Shown here: piece after piece, positions 55,660 through 64,000 of the stretch | How the letters are laid out: the number at the start of each line of letters is the position of its first letter | How positions within the stretch are numbered: position 1 is the first letter of the stretch | Source of the DNA: Oncomelania hupensis | Lineage: Eukaryota > Mollusca > Gastropoda > Littorinimorpha > Pomatiopsidae | DNA length: 64,000 bases | Reading direction: 5' to 3' | NCBI GenBank assembly: GCA_036898135.1 | Contig: CM072516.1 | Coordinates: 24,155,244 to 24,219,243, forward strand | The notes under the pieces: model-generated | Databases searched by the model: none | Seen by the model: the letters and a program-made list of their open reading frames with translations, nothing else | What the model was told of the DNA's origin: nothing | Program-made: the position numbers and the translations under genes

Positions 55660-55912
55660 GCTGAATGTGACAACCAATAACAGTGAAGATAGCGACAGAC
55701 CCCTTCCTGATCATCAGACTCAGAAAGATGTTAGCTGCCAAACAGAAGAAACAGACTTGTCTCAGTTATTGACACTGCTGAAAGAAAAAGATGAAACCAT
55801 ACGGCAGCTGGAGCTTAAAAAGTTGACATTAGAGTTCTCGTTTCGCTCCCTTTCTGACAAAGGAGACAATGTATTTCGCTCTATCACAGGATACTCGACT
55901 GAATACTTTTGA
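55660..55912 (+). CDS. THAP-transposase exon 3 (coiled coil)
   Basis: Acceptor TCTGTTTAG at 55659. Encodes VSCQTEETDLSQLLTLLKEK and DETIRQLELKKLTLEFSFRS, a leucine-rich coiled coil, then SITGYSTEYF and a TGA at 55910. The GYST-x-YF motif normally leads without a break into the transposase helix-turn-helix domain, which here begins in another frame at 55909. One base appears missing in the T run at 55906-55910. Confidence 0.8.
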
Positions 55913-56727
55913 TTATTTTTAAATTTTTTAAGTTAGAGGAAGCTCTTACATCAAACATGGGTGCACCCAAAACACTAAGTGCGATTGATAAGTTTTTGCT
56001 GACCATAGTTCGGCTTCGTCACGCTGTCAGTGAATGTTTTTTGGCAGTTTTATTTCAAATAAGTCAGTCTACAGTTTCAAGAACATTTCAGTTTTGCATG
56101 GAAGTACTATATGCAAAGTGTTTAAACGTAGACATATGGCCTCACAAAACTCAGGTGCAGGCATTTATGCCACCAACATTTTTTGATAATTTTCCTGCAT
56201 GCAGAGTTATTATTGATTGTACAGAGTTTTTTATTCATCAGCCAACAAACCCAACAGAACAGCAAAGCAGTTTCAGCACTTACAAAAACCACAACACAGT
56301 CAAATCATTAATTGGAATTGCACCCAGCGGAGCCATCACTTTTATCTCTCAACTTTACAATGGTGCCATATCAGACAGAGAATTAACACTGAGAAGTGGT
56401 CTTCTTGAGAAGTTGGAGCCTGGTGATTGTGTTTTGGCAGACAGAGGTTTCACTGTTCTGAGTGACATTTTCGAGTCGAAAGGCTGCACTCTTTTTACAC
56501 CAAATTTTTTAAAAGATAAAGTTCAGTTTCCAGTAAACGAAAGATGCGAAAATAAAAAGATATCGTCACACAGGTGTCATGTAGAAAGAGCGATCAGCAG
56601 GATTAAAAATTTTCAGATTCTCAGCTGTGAAATTCCATACAGCCTGCTTCGTAGCATTAATGAGATTCATTATGTTTGTGCTTTTTTGTGTAATTTTTCT
56701 GAGCAGCCACTGATCCAGTTTTTGTGA
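55909..56727 (+). CDS. DDE_Tnp_4-type transposase catalytic part
   Basis: 272 residues. A helix-turn-helix region (SAIDKFLLTIVRLRHAVSEC, ISQSTVSRTF) at 24-60, then the DDE nuclease: D103 in VIIDCTEFFI, KNHNTVKSLIGIAPSGAITF at 126-145, D178 in LADRGF, E226 in HVERAI. All three catalytic acids are present. Homologous to IS5/PIF-type DDE_Tnp_4 proteins with an N-terminal THAP. It most likely continues exon 3 after a single-base frame disruption rather than starting independently. Confidence 0.85.
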   Translation: MIIFKFFKLEEALTSNMGAPKTLSAIDKFLLTIVRLRHAVSECFLAVLFQISQSTVSRTFQFCMEVLYAKCLNVDIWPHKTQVQAFMPPTFFDNFPACRVIIDCTEFFIHQPTNPTEQQSSFSTYKNHNTVKSLIGIAPSGAITFISQLYNGAISDRELTLRSGLLEKLEPGDCVLADRGFTVLSDIFESKGCTLFTPNFLKDKVQFPVNERCENKKISSHRCHVERAISRIKNFQILSCEIPYSLLRSINEIHYVCAFLCNFSEQPLIQFL

Positions 56728-56871
56728 TTTGTCATATCTCTCTTCCATTTTGCAGACATTGAATAATAGGCGGATTGTATTTAATCTAATCCAATGGACT
56801 ATAATTATAAATGTTAACTTTAAAAATTTAACTATACCATTTAAACATTGATTTAAAATTTTACTTTACAT

Positions 56872-57166
56872 GGGGTGTCGGATAGTGCAGTGGTTGGAGC
56901 ACTCGCTACTGTGTCGAAAGTGAAGCACCGTCCGGTGCGGTTAGCACTTGGATGGGTGACCGCTAGTGAAGCGACAAACAACAACGCCCCCAGTTGACTC
57001 AACTGTGATTGAGTACCTACTCTCTTGAGGGTGGGGAAGGTAAAGCAGCGAGGGAGAGAATTGGGCATCACCCTCATTACGCTGGCCCAAGATAAGTGTG
57101 ATCTCCAACATCACGCTCCCCTACGGCCACAAGGCTATGGGACTACCTTTACCTTTTTTACCTTTT
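56872..57166 (+). mobile_element. 5S-rRNA/tRNA-like SINE, copy 2
   Basis: 295 bp with a perfect 12-bp TSD TTTACTTTACAT (56860-56871 and 57167-57178), 133 bp after the transposase stop. A box TAGTGCAGTGG at 56883-56893; 5S-like part at 56917-56963; tail of ACCTTTTTT repeats. Confidence 0.95.
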
Positions 57167-57189
57167 TTTACTTTACATAAAGACTATAT

Positions 57190-58319
57190 GATTTTGCAGG
57201 GCGAAGTACCACTGAACAGATTTTCAAACTCAGAATAATCTGTGAGAAATACCTACAGCACCAACAACATCTATATCATGTGTTCATAGACTTCAAGAAG
57301 GCGTTTGACCGAGTCTGGCATGCAGCTCTATGGGCATCAATGAAAGTGTACATCAGCCCTAAAATTATTGAAGTCATCAAAAGCCTGTGTGACGAGGCTA
57401 CCAGTGCAATCCTCCGTAACAGCGTCATCGGGAACTGGTTCAAAACAACAATCGGTGTGCGTCAAGGATACCTACTCTCTCCAACACTCTTCAACATCTT
57501 CCTAGAGCGCATCATGTCAGATGCTCTTGCAGATCACAAAGGCATAGTCAGCATAGGGGGTAGAGCAATCTCCAATCTTCGTTTTGCGGATGACATTGAT
57601 GGAGCCTATGGAATGGAAATAAGTGCAGAGAAGACCAAAATGATGACCAACAACACCAATGGCATCAACACGGACATGTCAAAGTCCAAGGCCAATCCCT
57701 CAACACAGTTCATAGCTTGAAATATTTAGGAACCATTGTATCAGACAATGGGTCCCGACAGGAAGTCCTCTCCAGGATCGCACAAACAACTGCTGTCCTG
57801 ACAAGGTTGAAGCCCATTTGGAAAGACAGGACCATCAGTCTACATTCCAAAGACTGCTGCGCTCCCTTGTCATCTCCATCTTCCTATATGCTTGCGAAGC
57901 ATGGACCCTCACAGCAGATCTACAACGAAGAATACAAAGCATGGAGATGAGGTGCTACCGAAGACTTTTGGGCATTTCCTATACCCAACACATCAACAAC
58001 GACGAAGTCCAACAGACCATCACACAAGCCATTGGACAACACGATGACCTGCTCACAGTGGTGAAGAAACGGAAACTCCGATGGTATGGCCACGTCACCA
58101 GATCATCAGGCCTTGCAAAGACCATTCTGCAAGGCACAGTGCAAGGAGGTAGAAGAAGTGGGAGACCGAAAAAGAGGTGGGAGGACAACATTCGAGAATG
58201 GACTGGTTTGACACTGAGCGAAGCCAGCAGGGCTGCTGAGGACAGAGGAAGATGGAGTATGCTGGTTAAACGATCATCTGTGGTGCCCCTACGACCTCCG
58301 GGTTACGGGACAGGATAGG
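57190..58319 (+). pseudogene. RTE-type LINE, copy C
   Basis: 5'-truncated insertion with a 13-bp TSD ATAAAGACTATAT (57177-57189 and 58320-58332). 57280-57720 encodes FIDFKKAFDRVWHAALWASM, TIGVRQGYLLSPTLFNIFLE and ISNLRFADDIDG with catalytic FADD. About 20 codons are deleted after it compared with copy B. A frameshift near 57720 and another near 57950 follow, then RWYGHVTRSSGLAKTILQGT and KRWEDNIREWTGLTLSEASR to a stop at 58316. It ends in GGATA repeats. Its target lies 11 bp past the SINE copy 2 tail. Confidence 0.9.
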
Positions 58320-58432
58320 ATAAAGACTATATAGATACGGATATAGCAATTTCTCACATTGCAAATCGCTATAATCTATACCAACCTGCACATAACAAAC
58401 AATAAACACACACATATATATAGACAATTATG

Positions 58433-58520
58433 TGGTGTAAAGGAAGGAAGATAACTATTAGGCAGCACAGATGAAAATAGATTTTTTTTAATGTTGGCTG
58501 CATCTTAATTCCTATATTTT
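58433..58520 (-). repeat. Truncated SINE 3' fragment
   Basis: GTGGTGTAAAGGAAGGAAGA and TTAATGTTGGCTGCATCTTA resemble 49270-49360, the 3' part of the tRNA SINE there. No tRNA head. Confidence 0.45.
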
Positions 58521-59398
58521 GTATGATCGCTTACCAGTTAGGTACTAAACAGTTAATTTCTCCTGTTGACAGTCAGTGATAATAACACACACACACACAA
58601 ATAATCAACATGTCATTTATTGAACTTTTTTTTTTTTTACTGGAATTAGAATCAATACATGTAAATTTTTTACAAAAGTTCTTTTTCGTTCAACAAAGTG
58701 ATCAAATAAAATCAGAACAATGTCATAACATTGTGTTAATATATCATTCATTATATTTTTTATTCAAGTTAATAAGTAATATTTATGTTTTAAATGTTGC
58801 ATAACCACACAATGGTCAGCAAATACTAATGACCGGGCCAACTAGTCCTAGTACTGTTCAGTTCTAGTCACATCTGTATTTGAAACACTTGGCCCAATAT
58901 TACATTTATTATAATATTAATTTTTTATTGTTTCAACTATAGATGTTACTGGAATAGTAGTAGGACTAGATGCCCCGGTGTCAGTATATCTCAGTATATT
59001 GTGGTACAAGGCCTAATTCGCCAGAGCAATGGTTCACAGGCATGAAAGCAAATTTACTAACCATAGCTAATGAAAAAGAATTTTTGATTAACAAAATAAA
59101 TCCATCTGCCAAAGCCAAGGTGAGTGCGCGGCAACTCTAAAACAGAATTAAAAATGAGTCATTTTTCAATGCTGAATTTGCCTGTTAAAGCATTCATGTT
59201 ATAAGCTAAAGGTTAGTGAACAAACGTTTTTACTTTCAGGCCTCGTTCGTAGTCTTATTGAGCTGTGCGCTTTGTCTGCAAGTTGAAAATAAACAAACGT
59301 GACATATAATTGCCCAGTCAAGCTCTTGCTTTAAGCATAAATAGATGTATTTAAATATAAATAGATGTATTTAAATTATCTATGCTCTGATTCCTTGA
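58521..59398. other. Transposon interior, nothing recognised
   Basis: AT-rich, with a short AC repeat near 58590. No ORF with a known domain. Confidence 0.4.
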
Positions 59399-59577
59399 TA
59401 AGAGAAAGAGATTTCTCTTATATAGCGCACTTACAAGCTCAGAGAGCTTCTCAAGGCGCTGGCCCGTAATATCCAGCAATCACAAAATAGTTTGCTGAAG
59501 TCAGGATTCGAACCCACGTCGCCCAAGACGCACTCACACAAGTCGTGCGCTCTGACCACTGAGCTATCCCTGCAGCC
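59399..59577 (-). mobile_element. tRNA-derived SINE
   Basis: Minus-strand head GGCTGCAGGGATAGCTCAGT then GGTCAGAGCGC (A box) and GGGTTCGAATCC (B box, 59504-59515). The tail has AGCGCCTTGAGAAGCTCTCT and GCGCTATATAAGAGAAA, a frequent end in animal SINEs. Both pol III boxes are intact. Confidence 0.85.
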
Positions 59578-59836
59578 TGGGTTATCAGCGTAATGCACTC
59601 TCCCCCCCCCCTCCCCTCCAAAAAATAAAAACCACTTGATTATTAATAAATTATGTTGGAATATATAAATTTTTGACTGTATGCTTTATGTCAAGTTTCC
59701 TGGAATCCACTGATTGTCAAAATTTTTTTCAAGGCAGCAGTTTACTATCTTATCAGTTTGGTCTGACGTTTACTGATTGAAATTACGATTGAAATTACTT
59801 TTTTTCCCCATTAACATTGTAACCCTGTATATAAAT

Positions 59837-59838
<2 letters not shown>

Positions 59839-59902
<64 letters not shown>
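59839..59902. repeat. (GA)n microsatellite
   Basis: About 31 GA units. Confidence 0.95.
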
Positions 59903-59903
<1 letters not shown>

Positions 59904-60008
59904 CTAGTTAGAACTAGATTAGAACAGTAGAAGTTATTGAATGTATATTATAATAGTGAGTTCTTGTCAAGGTAGCTCTTACTTGAGGTTAGCACAAAGA
60001 AATTAGTC

Positions 60009-60315
60009 ACTTGTATTTTGGAAGTCAACAGAGAAAGTTATTCTTACTTTGTTACTTCACTTTTTCAGGTATGTGTGATACTTAGAATACTTAGATGTTT
60101 TTCCATAATATTTAGAATAGTAGTAAAGTAAATAATAGAATGATAGATAATAAGAGATTAATGATTATAGAGTTAAAGTAATTTAGAATGTATAAATTTG
60201 AATAACTCAATAAGTGAATTGGTTGTAAATATGTTTAATGAAAATTAAAGAGGACTTGTATTTTGGAAGTCAACAGAGAAAGTTATTCTTACTTTGTTAC
60301 TTCACTTTTTCAGGT
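60009..60315 (+). repeat. Perfect 62-bp direct repeat pair
   Basis: 60009-60070 and 60254-60315 are identical: they begin ACTTGTATTTTGGAAGTCAA and end TTACTTCACTTTTTCAGGT. The spacer is 183 bp. Each copy ends in a pyrimidine tract and CAG/GT. Confidence 0.9.
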
Positions 60316-61120
60316 CTTCTGTTTGTTCTTCTGTCACATCATGATCACTTAGAAGAGTCCAAACCCACATGCACCCACACTTGATTCTTTACACACACCG
60401 CATCAAGTTTACAACATCTTGATTACTAAGTTGATATATCAATATCACGATTACATAGCCAGTACATCAGTCAACGCATTTACCAAATAATGACAACTTT
60501 GATCACATACACAAATACATCGACTTTATCACATAACTGACACACCAGCAACATGATCATATAACCACAAACTTAATACCTTGATCACATAAACAAATTG
60601 TACTTTACTTAATATAGCACTTTATAAAACAAACTTGTACTCCTATTTATCAGGTGTTTTTGTATATTAAAAAAAAAAAATTACTATTTGTAATTTTAAA
60701 AAATATTTTTTATCATCTTGTGTAATCATTTTTTTTTTCATTAACTTGACATACATGTACTCTTAAGTATAGGAATCTCTACACATTTGTTTATGTTTTA
60801 AGGTATCAAAAGTTTGAAAATAAAGGTCAAGACCCAACACATTTTTTAACGTTATAGGAGGAGCTAAACAGTAAGCTTTAAAAACAAATTGTTTTTAACA
60901 CAATGGAGACTAAAAAAATGTGTACTGTATCCATGCATTATTATGTATCTTATTATTAATAGACATATCTGCTAATTTTATTTTAATTTATATAACTTTG
61001 AAAGTAACCACAATGTAAGTTTCTCTGCATTAAAGACATAATTCAAAACTAAGTCTTTTTTTTTCTTTTCTTATTTTTCTTCTCTCTTTTCTTCTTTTTA
61101 TGGCATACCATACCATACTA

Positions 61121-61447
61121 CAGTGATCCCTCGTTTATCGCGGTTAATGGAGACTCGTGAAAATCTGCAAAGTAGGATTGTATATCAGTGTGTATATATA
61201 TATATATATATATACAGTATATTATGCTCAAATCTATTGTTTTTAAGTATAAAATCATTACAATACAGTACTGTAATTTATACATTCAATCACAAATATT
61301 TTACTTAAATCTACAAATATACAATAACTCACTTGTATATTTTAACTAAATCTACAGTTCTTCAATGTTTTTTTTTTACCAAAAAAAAAAGAAACCTGAT
61401 GCACTGAGTCCGCGATAGTCGAACGGCTAAGTGGCAAGGGATCACTG
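61121..61447. mobile_element. pogo/Tigger-like MITE
   Basis: 327 bp. Ends CAGTGATCCCTCGTTTATCG and CAAGGGATCACTG, inverted, flanked by TA (61119-61120 and 61448-61449). CAGTGATCCCTCG is typical of Tc1/mariner-pogo MITEs. The interior has short TA and poly-T/A runs and no transposase. Confidence 0.9.
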
Positions 61448-61486
61448 TATACCATAACGTATACTACTTTATACATCTGCATAAAA

Positions 61487-61548
61487 CCGGTCCTGATTTG
61501 GCTCGGAAGAGTCCGCTGGACCTAAAGCAACAATCAATCAATCAATCA
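61487..61548 (+). mobile_element. Minimal R1 copy, 62 bp, with 12-bp TSD
   Basis: Consists only of CC, the R1 hairpin (61489-61522) and CTAAAGCAA plus CAAT repeats. The TSD ATCTGCATAAAA is at 61475-61486 and 61549-61560. Confidence 0.95.
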
Positions 61549-61860
61549 ATCTGCATAAAATATTTGAAAAAAAGAAGAGATTTTACATGTACTTCTTTGC
61601 CTCCCCAATGTGGCCCTCCTTATCAACAGAAACAGGAATAGAGAAAAATATTTCCAATCTGGCCCAACTCTTCTTACTTTACTGATTTAAATTAATTACT
61701 TATAAATGTTATCACTTTTCAATTACTTTTCATATTCCAATAATTTATTTAGGCTTATTTATAATAAACATCAAATCACTTCACATTGCTAGTAGATAAT
61801 CAAATAACTGCATTGAATGGCTTCAATACTACAGGCACCTGCAGGATTGCATCAAATTAT

Positions 61861-62961
61861 TTAATCCTTAATTGCAATAATAGGAAGATAATTCTGGAAG
61901 TAAAAATTTGACAACACCGTAACAGCTTGTTGACAAAATTGATTATCAGCATGAATTACTTCTAAATGTACTGGTTTTTTAAAGTCATAGAAAAGAGCAA
62001 ACAGACACTTGTCCATATTGGTACAAAAAAGCTGCATTTGAATCTGCGTGAAATAGCTGTGGTTTCTTTGAAGCTTCCAAATTTGATCTTCCGCCTGAAA
62101 CTGTAAACAAAAGTCTTTTCTTTCAGTTGCAAGACATTGTAAACTTTTTCGGGCTGGATTAAAAAGGCATTTGACCTCTACAATCATACTGTCCGTTTCA
62201 TTATACAATAAACCATCAGGTGAAGCACCAAGGAATGGGTACAAGGGGTGTACAACAAGTCCAGTATTCCGAAATGTGTGGCGTGGAAATTTGTGCATTA
62301 ATATGTTTTTAACCATAGCTTCACGTGTCTTGCCCAGTCTAATGGGCAAAATCCCGCTTAAATCTTTAGCAGGTTGAGACAGAGAATAAGCGAGATCAGT
62401 TTTGTTCTGTTTAGAGTGTAGTATTGTGTGCACGTTTGACGCTGTTATTCTGATTTCTCTTTCTTTTCTCCAACACTCATTGTCTTGTCCCATAGTGTTT
62501 CTTTCAAGCTCAATAAGCTCTTCTAAGGGCCTTCTGACATTCTGGTGATAAAAAATAATATCGTTGACAGGAAGCCATTCAGGAATGTCATGTCCTAAGC
62601 CTGAAGTTACAAATGCTGGGAGTGGTACTGTATGTTCATAAAAAAGAAAATCAGTTGAAACTGCTGGGCTAATGTTTATTGCTGAAAATATTGGACATGT
62701 CTGAGGTAACTGAGTAAGAGCAGAGTATGAAACACTAGTGTCCTGTGGCTTTATACTAGCCTGATCCTTGCTAAAAAGGGTGCTGGTTTTTTTTGGAGAC
62801 ACCTGTTTTGGTGTAGGCTGATGCCATGTCTGGAGTCGGTCTGTAGGCGCAAGGTACATCTCCCTTCTGCTGTAATCTTCTACTGCTGCCAGAAGGCCGA
62901 AAAGATGCTTACAGCAGGCTGGCTTCACACCTCCTGGACACTCACATTCCCCTTCAATAAC
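61861..62961 (-). CDS. YqaJ exonuclease protein, SWIM-YqaJ exon
   Basis: Terminal exon, acceptor GTCGCTAG at 62962-62969. The first residues VIEGECECPGGVKPACCKH complete a SWIM zinc finger (CxC...CxH). The YqaJ nuclease core follows (numbered from VKPACC): CWRKEREIRITAS 152-164, GASPDG with D238, EVKCLF with E251 and K253, and YFTQIQMQLF with Q295/Q297. These are the catalytic elements of lambda-exonuclease/YqaJ nucleases, which resect 5' ends for annealing recombination. The frame is intact to TAA at 61861. Convergent to the transposase, in keeping with ISL2EU second proteins. Host relatives with SWIM-YqaJ exist, so a captured gene is possible but context favours the transposon. Confidence 0.9.
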   Translation of the reverse strand, partial: VIEGECECPGGVKPACCKHLFGLLAAVEDYSRREMYLAPTDRLQTWHQPTPKQVSPKKTSTLFSKDQASIKPQDTSVSYSALTQLPQTCPIFSAINISPAVSTDFLFYEHTVPLPAFVTSGLGHDIPEWLPVNDIIFYHQNVRRPLEELIELERNTMGQDNECWRKEREIRITASNVHTILHSKQNKTDLAYSLSQPAKDLSGILPIRLGKTREAMVKNILMHKFPRHTFRNTGLVVHPLYPFLGASPDGLLYNETDSMIVEVKCLFNPARKSLQCLATERKDFCLQFQAEDQIWKLQRNHSYFTQIQMQLFCTNMDKCLFALFYDFKKPVHLEVIHADNQFCQQAVTVLSNFYFQNYLPIIAIKD

Positions 62962-63870
62962 CTAGCGACACATAATAAATAAAAAATGTAATGAAGACAC
63001 ATACATAAAAAAATATTTGTTTATAACTTATAAGCCTAACCAATTTTTAATCTAAAAACAAAGTTAAACCTCTACATTACCTTACAATGCAGGTCTACAG
63101 TCTTAGCTTATATAATTTGTAAAAATTCATTACACTATAAGTATACCATTGATTTGAAATCCCCAAACAAAATTGGCATACACCTCTTTCAGCCCTCGCA
63201 GTCAGTTACTCGGACATCAGCATCTGCTCCTCTACTAAAACTGTTAATTATTCATATTTAGTACCCTCAACAAGAAAGCTAATTTATTTTTGTATATGAA
63301 AGTAAATCAACACTAGTAACAGAGCCGTTGTCATCATGGTTTAGCCTACATCAGCAAGGGCTATTAACAGGTGACTGACAAAACATTACAACTACAACTG
63401 TACAACTAAGTAGTGAGAACTTTACCAAGTAAAATTAAATCAATCATGCCAGTAAATAAGTAGGCCTAAGTCAGTCAGTACTGAGCCACAAGGCCCTGGT
63501 ATATATTTACCAAACAATGCTGTACAAGTAAGCTACTACTTAGTACAAGAGTCCAACTGCTGAACAGTGAACAATATCTTCCAAAGCCTGCAGGCTAATT
63601 GAACTGTGAACTGAACTAAGTCATAAATTGAACCCCACATCATTCGTCATAAGGTTTCACCGAACATAAATTTACATGAGGTAGAGTTAATCCCGAAATT
63701 ATAGGCTTCTCATGCCGACCTGCTACCTAGTCCTAGGCCTACGATTATGACTATTGTTAGTATGTAGGCCTATACTATAGTATAAGTCGTCGTTCAGATT
63801 TTTCCTATTATTTTAGACTTGTCAAATGCAATAAACTCCCTGGCGGAATAAAAAAGAAAAAAATGATTAC
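62962..63870 (-). other. Intron of the YqaJ gene
   Basis: Donor AAG/GTAATC at 63870-63865 and acceptor CTAG at 62962-62963 on the minus strand. The flanking codons join in phase 0 as DSSGK-VIEGECEC. Non-coding, AT-rich, with no recognised repeat. Confidence 0.8.
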
Positions 63871-63999
63871 CTTTCCAGAGCTGTCGATAATGCAGCTGAC
63901 GTTGTATGCAGATCTTTTCTTCATCTCTGCTTTTACTCGAGCGCGAATGATGAAGCACTGCATGTCGTCAACTCTAAACTGAATGTCTGTGACAAATCG
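63871..63999 (-). CDS. YqaJ protein upstream exon, partial
   Basis: Forty-three codons reaching the window edge: FRVDDMQCFIIRARVKAEMK then KRSAYNVSCIIDSSGK. The Y-x-V-x-C/I pattern is the beta strand preceding a SWIM finger. The 5' part of the gene is outside the window. Confidence 0.8.
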
Positions 64000-64000
64000 C

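Larger units (their letters stand above)
53251..64000. mobile_element. ISL2EU-like autonomous DNA transposon, left part
   Basis: Starts GGGCTCTATGCACAAAGCGA after AT (53249-53250) inside an LTR, and runs past the right edge. It carries a THAP plus DDE transposase on the plus strand and a SWIM plus YqaJ protein on the minus strand, converging. As I recall, this pairing and the 2-bp AT target are features of the ISL2EU superfamily. Internal insertions are a SINE, an RTE LINE, a tRNA SINE, a MITE and R1. The right TIR is not in the window. Confidence 0.75.

Noticed and set aside
53315..56727. Programmed -1 frameshifting joining exon 3 to the DDE frame
   Set aside because: No canonical slippery heptamer in the zero frame and no clear pseudoknot. 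A one-base deletion is simpler.

Overview
The window is metazoan nuclear DNA made almost entirely of transposable elements. Its introns have GT-AG borders and its repeats are LTR retrotransposons, LINEs, SINEs and TIR transposons. There is one recognisable host-type exon (AIG1/GIMAP GTPase) and no bacterial operon, CRISPR array or rRNA gene. GIMAP-like genes, Gmr1-type Gypsy elements, THAP/YqaJ transposons and dispersed TGACCTTGA-rich repeats fit a marine invertebrate, most likely a mollusc. That assignment is inference.

Layout. 0.6-3.2 kb: a 3' fragment of an RNase H-bearing LINE, a 5S/tRNA-like SINE and an RTE-type LINE tail. 3.9-13.1 kb: a small ORF split by an intact 8.14-kb Gypsy element (TSD GATAC, two 1535-bp LTRs, a 1512-aa ORF) and by a 583-bp retroposon, R1. 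15.3-20.1 kb: a hAT-like MITE, a long-TIR transposon inside a 5'-inverted R1 copy, and low-complexity tracts. 21.4-22.6 kb: a CR1/L2-like LINE. 23.6-29.2 kb: a second Gypsy element (TSD CATGT, 638-bp LTRs) that lost its RT core but kept a 1190-codon frame; its leader holds an array of perfect heat-shock elements. 30-31 kb: a second hAT-like MITE inside a TA repeat. 31-36 kb: a LINE coding for CCHC knuckles, an SGNH esterase-like domain, endonuclease, RT (core deleted) and RNase H. 38.5-39.1 kb: the GIMAP exon. 39.5-44.5 kb: a third, decayed Gypsy element carrying three LTR-type insertions, each with a perfect 5-bp TSD. 44.5-50.4 kb: a LINE interrupted by a TIR transposon (TSD ATTG), which itself contains a near full-length RTE LINE and a tRNA SINE. 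50.4-53.2 kb: a CR1/L2-like LINE, a Gypsy 3' end, a 5'-only RTE fragment and a truncated LTR.

53.25 kb to beyond the right edge: a large DNA transposon coding for a THAP plus DDE transposase (three exons and a downstream frame, + strand) and, convergently, a SWIM zinc-finger plus YqaJ exonuclease protein (- strand). This matches the ISL2EU superfamily. It contains a SINE, an RTE LINE, a pogo/Tigger-like MITE and a 62-bp R1 copy.

Most boundaries rest on target-site duplications and restored reading frames seen directly in the sequence, so relative insertion order can be read for several nests. Family names come from remembered motifs, not database searches.
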